13,836 nucleotides of DNA from Bacillota bacterium (lineage in GTDB: Bacteria; Bacillota; Clostridia; Lachnospirales; Lachnospiraceae), in contig JAFAEB010000117.1 in NCBI GenBank assembly GCA_023424235.1, forward strand, positions 1-13,836, written 5' to 3'. The notes under the pieces are model-generated. The model did no database searches. It saw only the letters and a list, made by a program, of their open reading frames with translations, and was not told the DNA's origin. A program made the position numbers and the translations under genes. Shown here piece by piece: positions 7,207 to 13,836 of this stretch (the first letter of the stretch is position 1; each line of letters opens with the position of its first letter).

Positions 7207-7842
7207 ATGACACCAAAAAAGCAATATTACGAAAATCTAGCAGATAGTTTAATTGAAAAATTTAATTTACGGGGTATTGAAGGTTATTATTGTGATAATA
7301 AAGAAGAAGCACTTATCATGGCAAAACGTTTTCTTACACCTGGCTGTTCCGTAGCATTTGGAGGTTCCGAAACACTGAATGAAATCGGTTTAATCGATGA
7401 GCTAAAGGCATCTGATTATATTTTATATGATAGGACAACTGCTAAGACCCCAGAAGAAAGAGCTCTAATGTATAGCAAAACTGTACTTGCTGATTATTAT
7501 TATATGAGTTCTAATGCTATTACTCTTGATGGTCAATTAGTAAATATAGATGGTAATGGTAACCGAGTTGCTTGCCTTATAACTGGTCCAAAAAATGTTA
7601 TTATTGTTGCTGGTATGAATAAAATAGTGACGGATGTTAACAATGGTATTGAACGAGTTCGTAATATGGCGACTCCACCGAATGTAGTAAGGTTAGGGCT
7701 TAAAACTCCTTGTGCAGAGCTTGGTCGTTGTGCTAATTGTTTAGTAGATGACTGTATTTGCTGTGAAATAGTTATAACTAGAAAGTCCAAAATACCTGGG
7801 CGAATAAAAGTAATTTTAGTAGGTGAAGAATTAGGATATTAA
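7207..7842 (+). CDS. LUD-domain protein (LutC/YkgG-related) with C-terminal cysteine cluster
   Basis: This 211-residue protein is an LUD-domain protein, the family that includes LutB/LutC of L-lactate oxidation. FGGSETLNEIGL (51-62), the central ITLDGQLVNIDGNGNRVA (105-122), and GMNKIVTDVNNGIERVRN (136-153) are typical. After TPPN come six cysteines within 18 residues (169, 175, 178, 183, 185, 186), then ITRKSKIPGRIKVILVGEELGY. The cysteines could bind a metal or Fe-S cluster; this layout is shared by many clostridial stand-alone members, whose substrate is unknown. The LutA and LutB subunits are missing here, so a lactate oxidase role should not be assumed. The ribosome binding site is an unusually G-rich GGGGGAGG six bases before the ATG. 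The gene sits mid-operon. Confidence 0.85.
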   Translation: MTPKKQYYENLADSLIEKFNLRGIEGYYCDNKEEALIMAKRFLTPGCSVAFGGSETLNEIGLIDELKASDYILYDRTTAKTPEERALMYSKTVLADYYYMSSNAITLDGQLVNIDGNGNRVACLITGPKNVIIVAGMNKIVTDVNNGIERVRNMATPPNVVRLGLKTPCAELGRCANCLVDDCICCEIVITRKSKIPGRIKVILVGEELGY

Positions 7843-7860
7843 TCAATAGGAGGTATGTTT

Positions 7861-8049
7861 ATGAGTAAGAAACATCATCACGAGCATGATGAAATGTGTA
7901 ATTGTTCCGATGAATCTGTTGGGATTAGTGTTAAAGTAGATGTAGCACAGATTATGAAATATGTATGTGTTGCAGGTGTAATTATAGTAGCTATCATATT
8001 TGGTACACGTTGTGTTACCCAGCTACTAAAAAATAACGAAATTGTATAA
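7861..8049 (+). CDS. Small His/Cys-rich single-pass membrane protein
   Basis: This 62-residue protein is not one I recognise. A Met lies two codons upstream at 7855, but AGGAGGT (7848-7854) directly abuts it; the Met at 7861 has ideal six-base spacing and is chosen. The N-terminus is charged and metal-ligand rich: HHHEHD (5-10) and CNC (13-15). One hydrophobic helix follows (about 34-48), then Arg and a short polar tail. Without a signal cleavage site it is probably anchored in the membrane with the His/Cys stretch on one face; orientation is uncertain. It starts 18 bases after the LUD gene and is followed by the operon terminator, so it is co-expressed with the LUD and DegV proteins. Metal binding or a membrane anchor for the LUD protein are guesses. 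Confidence 0.75.
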   Translation: MSKKHHHEHDEMCNCSDESVGISVKVDVAQIMKYVCVAGVIIVAIIFGTRCVTQLLKNNEIV

Positions 8050-8056
8050 TAGTAAT

Positions 8057-8104
8057 AAAGGTGCCTTCCTACTTAGGATATTCTAAGATGAGGGTACTTT
8101 TTTT
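8057..8104 (+). terminator. Terminator of the DegV-LUD operon
   Basis: AAAGGTGCC pairs with GGGTACTTT (with one bulge and a G-U), CCT with AGG, and CTTAG with CTAAG around a 6-base loop. A run of seven T follows immediately (8098-8104). It begins eight bases after the small-protein stop. Confidence 0.8.
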
Positions 8105-8106
8105 GG

Positions 8107-8565
8107 ATGTAGATTAATATATCTTATTTTACAGTTAATAGATATTTGTATTCTACAAGTATTATAGATATATAAATTTACCAAATATTAATATATATAT
8201 ATTTACAAAATATTGCTATTGCTTTTCATTTATGTTATTCTTATTTTCTATTTACTTTTATTGCTAGTATTTGCTTGAATCAATTACGGATTAATAAACT
8301 TTTACTTAGCTACTATTCTAATTTAGATAAACTGCATTATACTAGCTAATTTACAGATTCATAGCTACTAATAGCCTATTACTAGAGCATATAATAACTT
8401 AGAAAATTTATTTATCTACCTATACCTTAAGTTGTTAAATTCATACAACTGATTCCGATATTAAAACCTTTATTTATCATTATCTAGTGTTTTATACATT
8501 ACAGAAGAACGACTGAACATAAGTCCTAACATATAAAAACTTTTTGAAAGGATAGATAATATAAT
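8107..8565. other. AT-rich gene-free spacer upstream of the membrane protein gene
   Basis: I find no convincing coding frame or RNA gene here on either strand. It contains runs of alternating AT (about 8170-8210), a TATAAT at 8390-8395 with no good -35, a dyad AGTTG-N11-CAACT (8431-8451), and TATAAA at 8532-8537. The promoter of the gene at 8566 must lie here but cannot be fixed. Confidence 0.5.
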
Positions 8566-9330
8566 ATGAAAAAGTTTCATAAATACATACTAGGAATACT
8601 ATTTCTTTTACCTGTTTGCTTTCTTATGTATGCATTTGCATATACTGCTGAGGGTATCAAGTTCTTTTACAGCATTTCAGAAGCCTTAGGCTTATACAAT
8701 GGCAATAAATACTCCACAAATAATACGATATTATGGCTTGTTATCGTTGTTCTAATTATTATATTACTAGCTATAGCAATGAGATTAATAAATTCAGAGC
8801 AAAAGATATTTCGTCAAAACAAATTATTAAAGATACTGCCTTACCTTATCCTTTCTATAAACTTAGTGCTATGCTTTTTCTTTCCAAGAATAAATCAAAT
8901 CTTTATGCAATTTAGGCAAGGATTAGATGGTATCATTGTCACCAATCGTGATTATATGTTTGTTGCATATAATCAGGACGGATATGGTAACTATGAAAAT
9001 CTAGCTATCAATGTAGCTTTCGAGAGTTTTGCTTCGGATGAGTCTTTTTATGTTAAGCTTGTAAGTATGGAAGATGAAGGTAAAGAATATATATTTAGTG
9101 ATGATTATGGTACCCCAATGAAGGTTCATATGGGTGGGGTATCTAATCGTTGGAATATTGATAAAGGAAACTATAAAGCTCGTTCCACCAGCATGTTAAT
9201 TGACGTTGATAAGATACATCCAGGCTATATTGATTCACCAGAGAATCGTGCCTTACTAAAATATAAGGTTGTAATTTATAATGAACATGACAGTAAGACT
9301 TTTAGATTTTATTTCAATGAATATCGATAA
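8566..9330 (+). CDS. Three-helix membrane protein with C-terminal soluble domain, unknown function
   Basis: I do not recognise this 254-residue protein. It begins MKKFHKY and has hydrophobic helices at about 7-27, 54-73 and 88-107, then a polar domain of ~145 residues (110-254) rich in aromatic and beta-type segments with no cysteine. With a positive N-terminus inside, three helices would place that domain outside the cell. Repeated Tyr/Asn/Asp stretches such as NRDYMFVAYNQDGYGNYEN (127-145) suggest a beta-sandwich, but no motif can be named. The ribosome binding site AAAGGA is 13 bases from the ATG, longer than usual, so expression may be weak; no better start exists downstream. It is a single-gene unit between two terminators. 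Confidence 0.75.
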   Translation: MKKFHKYILGILFLLPVCFLMYAFAYTAEGIKFFYSISEALGLYNGNKYSTNNTILWLVIVVLIIILLAIAMRLINSEQKIFRQNKLLKILPYLILSINLVLCFFFPRINQIFMQFRQGLDGIIVTNRDYMFVAYNQDGYGNYENLAINVAFESFASDESFYVKLVSMEDEGKEYIFSDDYGTPMKVHMGGVSNRWNIDKGNYKARSTSMLIDVDKIHPGYIDSPENRALLKYKVVIYNEHDSKTFRFYFNEYR

Positions 9331-9350
9331 TTAACTATAATCGATTCTTT

Positions 9351-9368
9351 ACTTAAGGTAAGTTTTTT
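9351..9368 (+). terminator. Small possible terminator after the membrane protein gene
   Basis: ACTTA-AGG-TAAGT forms a 5-bp stem and is followed by a run of six T beginning with the last stem base. The stem is short and AT-rich, so the call is weak; the larger hairpin downstream may do the work. Confidence 0.4.
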
Positions 9369-9381
9369 GCTCAAATGATTG

Positions 9382-9437
9382 AATAAGAAAAGGCATACTA
9401 CTCTAGGGATAAACTATTGTAGTATGCCTTAATTATT
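9382..9437. terminator. Bidirectional terminator between membrane protein gene and glyA
   Basis: A perfect 12-bp stem AAGGCATACTAC/GTAGTATGCCTT (9390-9401 and 9419-9430) closes a 17-base loop, with an outer AATAA/TTATT pairing. On the minus strand it is followed by TTTCTTATTC, so it probably ends the glyA transcript, and it can also stop the plus-strand gene. Confidence 0.75.
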
Positions 9438-9530
9438 ACTCTATAAGTTATTATTCTATAAATTGATAATTCTATTAATTGATATTATTCTATAAATTAT
9501 ATTCTGCGAATTATTATTATTCTATGAATA
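9432..9530. repeat. Degenerate AT-rich tandem repeats, about 16-20 bp
   Basis: Five to six units resemble ATTATTCTATAAATTGAT, for example TTATTATTCTATAAATTGAT (9449-9468), AATTCTATTAATTGAT (9469-9484) and ATTATTCTATGAAT (9516-9529). They lie in the glyA 3' flank, before its terminator. Divergence between units suggests an old array; no coding role is seen. Confidence 0.55.
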
Positions 9531-9581
9531 TATTTTATTCAATAACTTTATAAATCCATAATCTCAATTAACTAACTATCA

Positions 9582-10820
9582 TTAATACAATGGATATTTT
9601 GAAGTAAGTGTTTTAACAAGTTCCATTGCTTTTTCTTTGTTAACATCTACATTATCAATTAATAAGGAAATTGCCTCTGCAATTACATCCATATCTTCTA
9701 CCTTCATACCTCTTGTGGTGATTGCAGGTGTTCCTAAGCGAATTCCACTTGTTACAAAAGGTGATGCAGGATCATTTGGAACTGTATTCTTATTACATGT
9801 AATGTTTGCAGTATCTAATAATTTTTCAGCATCCTTACCAGTAACCCCTTTGTTTTGAAGGTCAACAAGCATTAAATGATTATCTGTTCCACCAGATACA
9901 AGATGAAAGCCTCTATCCATTAAACCTTTGCTTAAAGCTTTCGCATTTTCTATTATATTCTTAGCATAAACTTTAAAGTTTGGATCTAATGCTTCCTTAA
10001 AGCAAACTGCTTTTGCTGCTATCACATGCATTAAAGGACCTCCTTGAGTACCAGGGAAAATCGCTTTATTTAATTTATATTCTTCTGCAAATTCAGCACT
10101 AGATAAAATCATACCACCTCTTGGTCCTCTAAGGGTTTTATGAGTCGTAGTAGTGGTTACATGTGCATATGGAATTGGACTTTCATGTTCGCCTGCTGCA
10201 ACTAAACCAGCAATATGCGCCATATCTACCATTAAAAATGCTCCTACTTCATCAGCAATCTCTCTAAATTTTTTAAAATCTATTTTTCTAGCATAAGCAC
10301 TGGCACCTGCAACGATTAATTTAGGTTTTGACTCGTTTGCTATTCTTCTAACTTCATCGTAATCAATGTAACCTTCTTCATTTACACCGTAAGCCACTAT
10401 ATTATAATAGCTGCCAGACATGTTAACAGGACTTCCATGTGTCAAATGTCCACCGTGAGCTAAGTTCATACCTAAAATAGTATCACCTGGTTTTACTAAT
10501 GCAAAATAGACTGCTAGATTTGCTTGTGCTCCTGAGTGTGGTTGAACATTAGCATAGGTACAAGCAAATAATTCTTTTGCTCGTTCAATTGCTAAATTCT
10601 CAGCTATATCTACAAACTCGCATCCACCATAATATCTTTTACCAGGATACCCTTCCGCATATTTATTTGTAAGAGGACTTCCCATAGCAGCCATAACAGC
10701 TTTACTAACGAAATTCTCTGATGCAATTAATTCAATGTGGCTATTTTGCCTTTCAATTTCTTTGGTCATTGCATCAGCTAAATCTGGATCAAAGAGTTTA
10801 ATATCTTCAAATGAATACAT
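9582..10820 (-). CDS. glyA: Serine hydroxymethyltransferase
   Basis: The enzyme converts serine and tetrahydrofolate to glycine and 5,10-methylene-tetrahydrofolate using pyridoxal phosphate; it is the main cytoplasmic source of one-carbon units. The 412-residue length is normal. Seen: ELIASENFVS (30-39), EGYPGKRYYGG (56-66), VQPHSGAQAN (92-101), MVDMAHIAGL (197-206), the PLP lysine K228 in TTTTTHKTLRGPRGG (222-236), FPGTQGGP (255-262) and TSGIRLGTPA (357-366). An in-frame Met lies 13 codons further upstream (10859), but the start at 10820 is chosen: GGAGGT is seven bases before it, and the promoter -10 falls inside the would-be extension. The expected leader is only about 20 bases, so there is no room for a riboswitch. 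Confidence 0.97.
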   Translation of the reverse strand: MYSFEDIKLFDPDLADAMTKEIERQNSHIELIASENFVSKAVMAAMGSPLTNKYAEGYPGKRYYGGCEFVDIAENLAIERAKELFACTYANVQPHSGAQANLAVYFALVKPGDTILGMNLAHGGHLTHGSPVNMSGSYYNIVAYGVNEEGYIDYDEVRRIANESKPKLIVAGASAYARKIDFKKFREIADEVGAFLMVDMAHIAGLVAAGEHESPIPYAHVTTTTTHKTLRGPRGGMILSSAEFAEEYKLNKAIFPGTQGGPLMHVIAAKAVCFKEALDPNFKVYAKNIIENAKALSKGLMDRGFHLVSGGTDNHLMLVDLQNKGVTGKDAEKLLDTANITCNKNTVPNDPASPFVTSGIRLGTPAITTRGMKVEDMDVIAEAISLLIDNVDVNKEKAMELVKTLTSKYPLY

Positions 10821-10847
10821 GTCATTACCTCCATTGATTTTTAAAAG

Positions 10848-10876
10848 ATTATAACACATTACTGTACAAAATTAAA
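10848..10876 (-). promoter_or_regulatory. glyA promoter (extended -10)
   Basis: The minus strand reads TGTTATAAT, an extended -10 with perfect TATAAT at 10853-10848. The sequence 17 bases upstream (TTTAAT, 10876-10871) is a partial -35, as often seen with extended -10 promoters. Confidence 0.65.
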
Positions 10877-11000
10877 GTTATATTTCACACGGTTAGTTAT
10901 AAGAGTACCTTATATAAATAATACGTTTTATAAACCTAAATTATTCATACTTATAAATATTACAATGCTAAAAATTACATTTACTCACATAACAATCAAA

Positions 11001-11028
11001 AGCACAAGGCGAGTAAATGCCTTGTGCT
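11001..11028 (-). terminator. Terminator of the diguanylate cyclase gene
   Basis: A perfect 10-bp stem AGCACAAGGC/GCCTTGTGCT (11001-11010 and 11019-11028) closes an 8-base loop. On the minus strand it continues into TTTTGATTGTT. It starts 17 bases past the stop at 11046 and separates this gene from glyA. Confidence 0.85.
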
Positions 11029-11045
11029 ATCCTTAAACTAATATT

Positions 11046-12641
11046 CTATTTAAATGTATAACAATTCTTTCCTTTTCTCTTTGATGTATATAGTCTTTCA
11101 TCTGCTAATTGAAGGCTTGCTATAATGTCATCACTACCATTACATGTAGCTATTCCGATACTACAACCTACTGTAAGCGAATAATTCTCAAGTTCAAAAG
11201 GAGTATTCATTTTCTCAATAATAGCTTTTGCAACCTGCTTATTATTACCTATATCACCATTGTTATATAAGATAACAACAAATTCATCCCCACCTTGCCT
11301 AGCCACAATTCCCTTTTCTTTGACTAGGTTTTCTAATCTAGTAGCTACTTGTATTAGAAGTAAGTCTCCTATGTAATGTCCATAGCTATCGTTAACTGAT
11401 TTAAATCCGTCTAAATCCAAACATAGAAAGGATAATAGATTACCTTTTAAGCACTCCGATTCTATTATACATTTTAGTTGCTTTTCTAATCCTTTTCTAT
11501 TTAATAAACCTGTTAAATGATCGTGGTTTGCATTCATTTCACTTACCTGTAAGCTATTTAATAGTTCCTGAAGGGACAAGGATAAGTCGTCGATTTCTTT
11601 AATACCATTCTGACTTGGAAAATGTGCTCCATTTCCTAATTTTATTTTATCTGCTATATTTGCTATATTAATTATTGGTTTTGCTACTTTATTGGTAATT
11701 AAAAAAGTTATGTAACTAAATATAATAGCACATATGATACCAACTACATTGATGTAAAGTTGTAGTTTTGTTACTCTATTATAAGCTAGATTAAGTGGTT
11801 GTCTTACAACGATAGTCCAGTCTAATCCTTCGTAATCTAAGTAACCATCCGCCAATGCATATCCTGTTAGATACTCTTTTCCATCATCCCAAGTTTCTAT
11901 ATTAAAGTGGCTCCCTACGTCTCTAGCCATTTGTGTACCTTCTAACTGAATTATATTACCGATGGAATCTCTATTCCCTAATAGAATGGTATTATCTTTT
12001 CCACTTATAACAAACATTTCAATATTTTGTTGATTATATAAGGGATCCATTATAGATTTTTCCATATCTCTTGCCCATTCCCAACTTAAATGAGCCGATA
12101 AAACACCAATCGTATTCCCCAATTGATTGGTGATTGGTAAACTTACATCCACAAATTTCATTGGTTCACCAGATGGATTTGGTAATAAATTTGCTAATAA
12201 AACAGCTTCATGAACATCTCCTATGAATTTTCCCTTTATCCCTTCTGTAAAAACAGGGCGCTTAGATATATCAGCTCCTTCTAATATCCCATTAGTAGCA
12301 GCTATTACAACGCCATTCATATCCGATACACCAACCCATGCAAACACTGGAAAATTACTTTTTAACTCATTTAGTAATGCTCTCATAGAATCCGCCTCAT
12401 TAAAATCCTGAAGTGCATCTAATTTAGATAAGGTATAAATTTCACCTGCACGGGACCACATAAAGGAATCCATTCGTTCTGACATCTGGTATGCTGTATT
12501 AGTCAGTGAGTTTCCAATTTCATTTTTCATATCTCCTATAGAGCGGTTTCCTATTACTATACTTAAAATTCCTGACATAACAATCATTAGAACTCCTAAT
12601 GTGATAGTAAAGTATGCTCTAAGGCTTATCCTTCGTTTCAT
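11046..12641 (-). CDS. Membrane-bound diguanylate cyclase (dCache-HAMP-GGDEF)
   Basis: This 531-residue sensor probably makes cyclic di-GMP from two GTP. A first transmembrane helix (about 10-30) and a second (about 296-316) enclose an extracytoplasmic region of ~265 residues of double-Cache type (VGVSDMNGVVIAATNG 103-118, then DVSLPITNQLGNTIGVLSAHLSW 165-187), which usually binds a small external ligand. A short HAMP-like linker (about 317-370) leads to the GGDEF domain, opened by DHLTGLLNRKG (374-384). The metal and substrate residues DLDGFKSVND (409-418) and an intact GGDEF (450-454) predict an active cyclase. The RxxD inhibitory site expected just before it is KEKG (441-444), so product inhibition at that site is unlikely. 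The ribosome binding site GGGGGT is about eight bases upstream. It is a single-gene unit. Confidence 0.92.
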   Translation of the reverse strand: MKRRISLRAYFTITLGVLMIVMSGILSIVIGNRSIGDMKNEIGNSLTNTAYQMSERMDSFMWSRAGEIYTLSKLDALQDFNEADSMRALLNELKSNFPVFAWVGVSDMNGVVIAATNGILEGADISKRPVFTEGIKGKFIGDVHEAVLLANLLPNPSGEPMKFVDVSLPITNQLGNTIGVLSAHLSWEWARDMEKSIMDPLYNQQNIEMFVISGKDNTILLGNRDSIGNIIQLEGTQMARDVGSHFNIETWDDGKEYLTGYALADGYLDYEGLDWTIVVRQPLNLAYNRVTKLQLYINVVGIICAIIFSYITFLITNKVAKPIINIANIADKIKLGNGAHFPSQNGIKEIDDLSLSLQELLNSLQVSEMNANHDHLTGLLNRKGLEKQLKCIIESECLKGNLLSFLCLDLDGFKSVNDSYGHYIGDLLLIQVATRLENLVKEKGIVARQGGDEFVVILYNNGDIGNNKQVAKAIIEKMNTPFELENYSLTVGCSIGIATCNGSDDIIASLQLADERLYTSKRKGKNCYTFK

Positions 12642-12665
12642 CCTATGACCCCCAAAAATTAATAA

Positions 12666-12701
12666 ATGCTTATTTTCCTAGATTAAAAAGAAAATAAGCA
12701 T
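12666..12701 (-). terminator. 12-bp hairpin at the start of the diguanylate cyclase leader (terminator or attenuator)
   Basis: ATGCTTATTTTC (12666-12677) and GAAAATAAGCAT (12690-12701) pair perfectly around a 12-base loop. Read on the minus strand it is followed by TTTATTAATTTTT and then the ribosome binding site. It could stop read-through from the upstream gene, but it also lies just downstream of the cyclase promoter, so the cyclase mRNA would begin with it. Confidence 0.65.
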
Positions 12702-12705
12702 CCTA

Positions 12706-12734
12706 ATTATAATGGATCGTTAGTAAGATAGCAA
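12706..12734 (-). promoter_or_regulatory. Promoter of the diguanylate cyclase gene
   Basis: TTGCTA (12734-12729) and TATAAT (12711-12706) are separated by exactly 17 bases on the minus strand. The predicted start is near 12699, at the foot of the leader hairpin. Confidence 0.65.
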
Positions 12735-12754
12735 GCAGAATATAGGTAATTTGT

Positions 12755-12769
12755 ACTAGTTACACTAGT
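12755..12769. repeat. Dyad ACTAGT-N3-ACTAGT upstream of the cyclase promoter
   Basis: Two copies of the palindrome ACTAGT are separated by TAC. They lie about 20 bases upstream of the predicted -35 and about 55-70 bases before the start point, a possible regulator site. Confidence 0.35.
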
Positions 12770-12887
12770 TTTTACTATTTAGGATATTATTTCTTGACTC
12801 TCCAGCAAACGTTGCTCTATTAAAATATACGTTGATTCTTCCACTCAGCTTGCTCCACTTAATTTACATTTGGATTCCTTTTATTTA

Positions 12888-13835
12888 TCATTTAATAAAT
12901 TCTACTTTATATAAACTTCGTTCTCGATCTCTAAGATATGAAATATTCAGATTGCTAGAATAACGTCTATACATGATATCACCAATGGTAAAGTCTTCAA
13001 TCATATTATTATATATTTTTCCTGCATATAAAATATCATTTTGCCCTAAAGATAGAATCATAATGCTATTATTTGAATCACCTGTTGTATTGTAATTTCT
13101 TATTAGAAAATGAAGTGCATTATTCCTATATATCATATCTACTGGGTCTGCATTAATTATTTCCTTTTGCTCCTTCGTCATATTACTATAGTACTCATTT
13201 GAAATAATTACATCTATCTGATTCTTGTCATTTATTTTGTAAACAGTACCTACCTTTTCAATCGTAGTATATTCGGAATCATCTTTATCCATATATTTAT
13301 ATTGAGCTATAATATAGTCATCTTGTGAGTTAAGGTTAAAATCTAGCATAACTGTATTCTCTGGAATACTTCCCACTAACTCTTTATGAATTAGCTTATT
13401 TTGGCTAAGATCATAAGTATGAAAAAATATTTCACTTTCTTCTAAGGTTGCTAACAGTAAATAATTATCTTCTTTTACACTGGTAAGTCCTAGTATTGTA
13501 ATATTACTTACATTACTTGTTTCGATTGGATATATTTTTTCTATGGTAAGCTTATTCATCTTAGAAGTAGTTTTATCAACTGCTAATATCCCAGAGGTCA
13601 ATTCATATTCAATCTGTTTACTCCTATCATCAATGTAAAACGTTTTATTTAGATTTTGTATTGTAAAATATATTTTATCACCAATCACTACATTAGGGGT
13701 AGCCACTTCAACATGAGGAACTCCTTTGGTTTCCAATGAATATGAATTATATTCTTTTCTAATAATAAGTTTTGCATCTTTCGGTATCTTAATTTTAAAC
13801 AATCCATTCACATATTCATAATTATCTATACCATA
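12888..13835 (-). CDS. Hypothetical protein, beta-rich, 5' end outside window
   Basis: I do not recognise this protein. The frame is open to the right edge (codons for YGIDNYEY precede the GTG at 13811, which I read as an internal Val), so at least 315 residues are the C-terminal part of a longer protein. The visible part has no transmembrane helix and no cysteine. It consists of repeated short beta-type segments separated by polar turns, such as KIYFTIQNLNKTFYIDDRSKQ, NYLLLATLEESEIFFHTYDLSQN and NSIMILSLGQNDILYAGKI, about 40-60 residues apart, as in propeller-like exported or lipoprotein domains. Start and export signal, if any, lie beyond the window. It precedes the diguanylate cyclase on the same strand after 246 bases, but the cyclase has its own promoter, so a shared function is not indicated. 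Confidence 0.65.
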   Translation of the reverse strand, partial: YGIDNYEYVNGLFKIKIPKDAKLIIRKEYNSYSLETKGVPHVEVATPNVVIGDKIYFTIQNLNKTFYIDDRSKQIEYELTSGILAVDKTTSKMNKLTIEKIYPIETSNVSNITILGLTSVKEDNYLLLATLEESEIFFHTYDLSQNKLIHKELVGSIPENTVMLDFNLNSQDDYIIAQYKYMDKDDSEYTTIEKVGTVYKINDKNQIDVIISNEYYSNMTKEQKEIINADPVDMIYRNNALHFLIRNYNTTGDSNNSIMILSLGQNDILYAGKIYNNMIEDFTIGDIMYRRYSSNLNISYLRDRERSLYKVEFIK

Positions 13836-13836
13836 C

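Noticed and set aside
7533..7790. Minus-strand open frame inside the LUD gene
   Set aside because: It is a reverse-frame shadow of conserved LUD coding sequence, without a ribosome binding site or family motif.
7207..7842. Lactate utilisation operon (lutABC)
   Set aside because: Only one LUD-domain protein is present; the LutA and LutB partners are absent, and DegV is not part of that pathway.
7855..7860. First ATG of the small membrane protein as start
   Set aside because: It directly follows the Shine-Dalgarno sequence, too close for initiation; the ATG at 7861 has normal spacing.
8107..8565. Hidden small gene or RNA in the long spacer
   Set aside because: Stops are frequent in all frames and no ribosome binding site plus start pair or stable RNA fold stands out.
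10821..10859. Longer glyA start giving 13 extra residues (MCYNLLKINGGND)
   Set aside because: The stretch contains the TATAAT and the ribosome binding site of the shorter form, and family members begin near the MYSFEDI position.
10860..11000. Glycine or other riboswitch upstream of glyA
   Set aside because: The predicted leader is only about 20 bases, and no conserved riboswitch core was seen further upstream.
13809..13811. GTG as the start of the last minus-strand gene
   Set aside because: The frame continues open to the window edge and no ribosome binding site is seen; the codon is more likely internal.

Overview
The window is AT-rich, with strong purine-rich ribosome binding sites, TATAAT-type promoters and gene families typical of Firmicutes. 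Gene content (a pectin-sugar GH4 enzyme with a nearby AraC-type regulator, a DegV protein, an LUD-domain protein, Gram-positive TopB) suggests an anaerobic plant-fibre-degrading clostridium of the Lachnospiraceae, near Lachnoclostridium phytofermentans. That placement is inferred from the proteins alone. No tRNA, rRNA, CRISPR array, insertion sequence, phage gene or conjugation gene was seen; this looks like ordinary chromosome.

Layout. Left edge (+): the C-terminal part of an isoprenylcysteine-methyltransferase-like membrane enzyme, closed by a long imperfect hairpin. Then on the minus strand come topB (DNA topoisomerase III) and, downstream of it, a GlmU-like left-handed beta-helix protein. 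A 309-base divergent spacer separates topB from a plus-strand GH4 enzyme whose CHEV motif and overall sequence match alpha-galacturonidase LplD. The GH4 gene converges on a minus-strand cupin/AraC regulator; two tandem repeats and a perfect 16-bp bidirectional terminator lie between them. The regulator is divergent from a compact plus-strand operon: DegV fatty-acid-binding protein, LUD-domain protein, and a 62-residue His/Cys-rich single-pass membrane protein, ending in a good terminator. A 516-base spacer precedes an orphan three-helix membrane protein. The right third is on the minus strand: glyA (serine hydroxymethyltransferase), a membrane-bound dCache-GGDEF diguanylate cyclase, and a hypothetical protein that runs off the window edge.

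How the genes may work together. The AraC regulator could control the GH4 gene, which has a good -10, a poor -35 and near-direct repeats upstream, as expected for an activated promoter. The degV-LUD-small protein trio shares one promoter and one terminator, so it is the best candidate for an uncharacterised functional unit. The remaining genes are housekeeping or signalling genes with their own promoters or terminators. Three starts were re-assigned from sequence: glyA begins at 10820, the small protein at 7861, and the last gene has no start inside the window.
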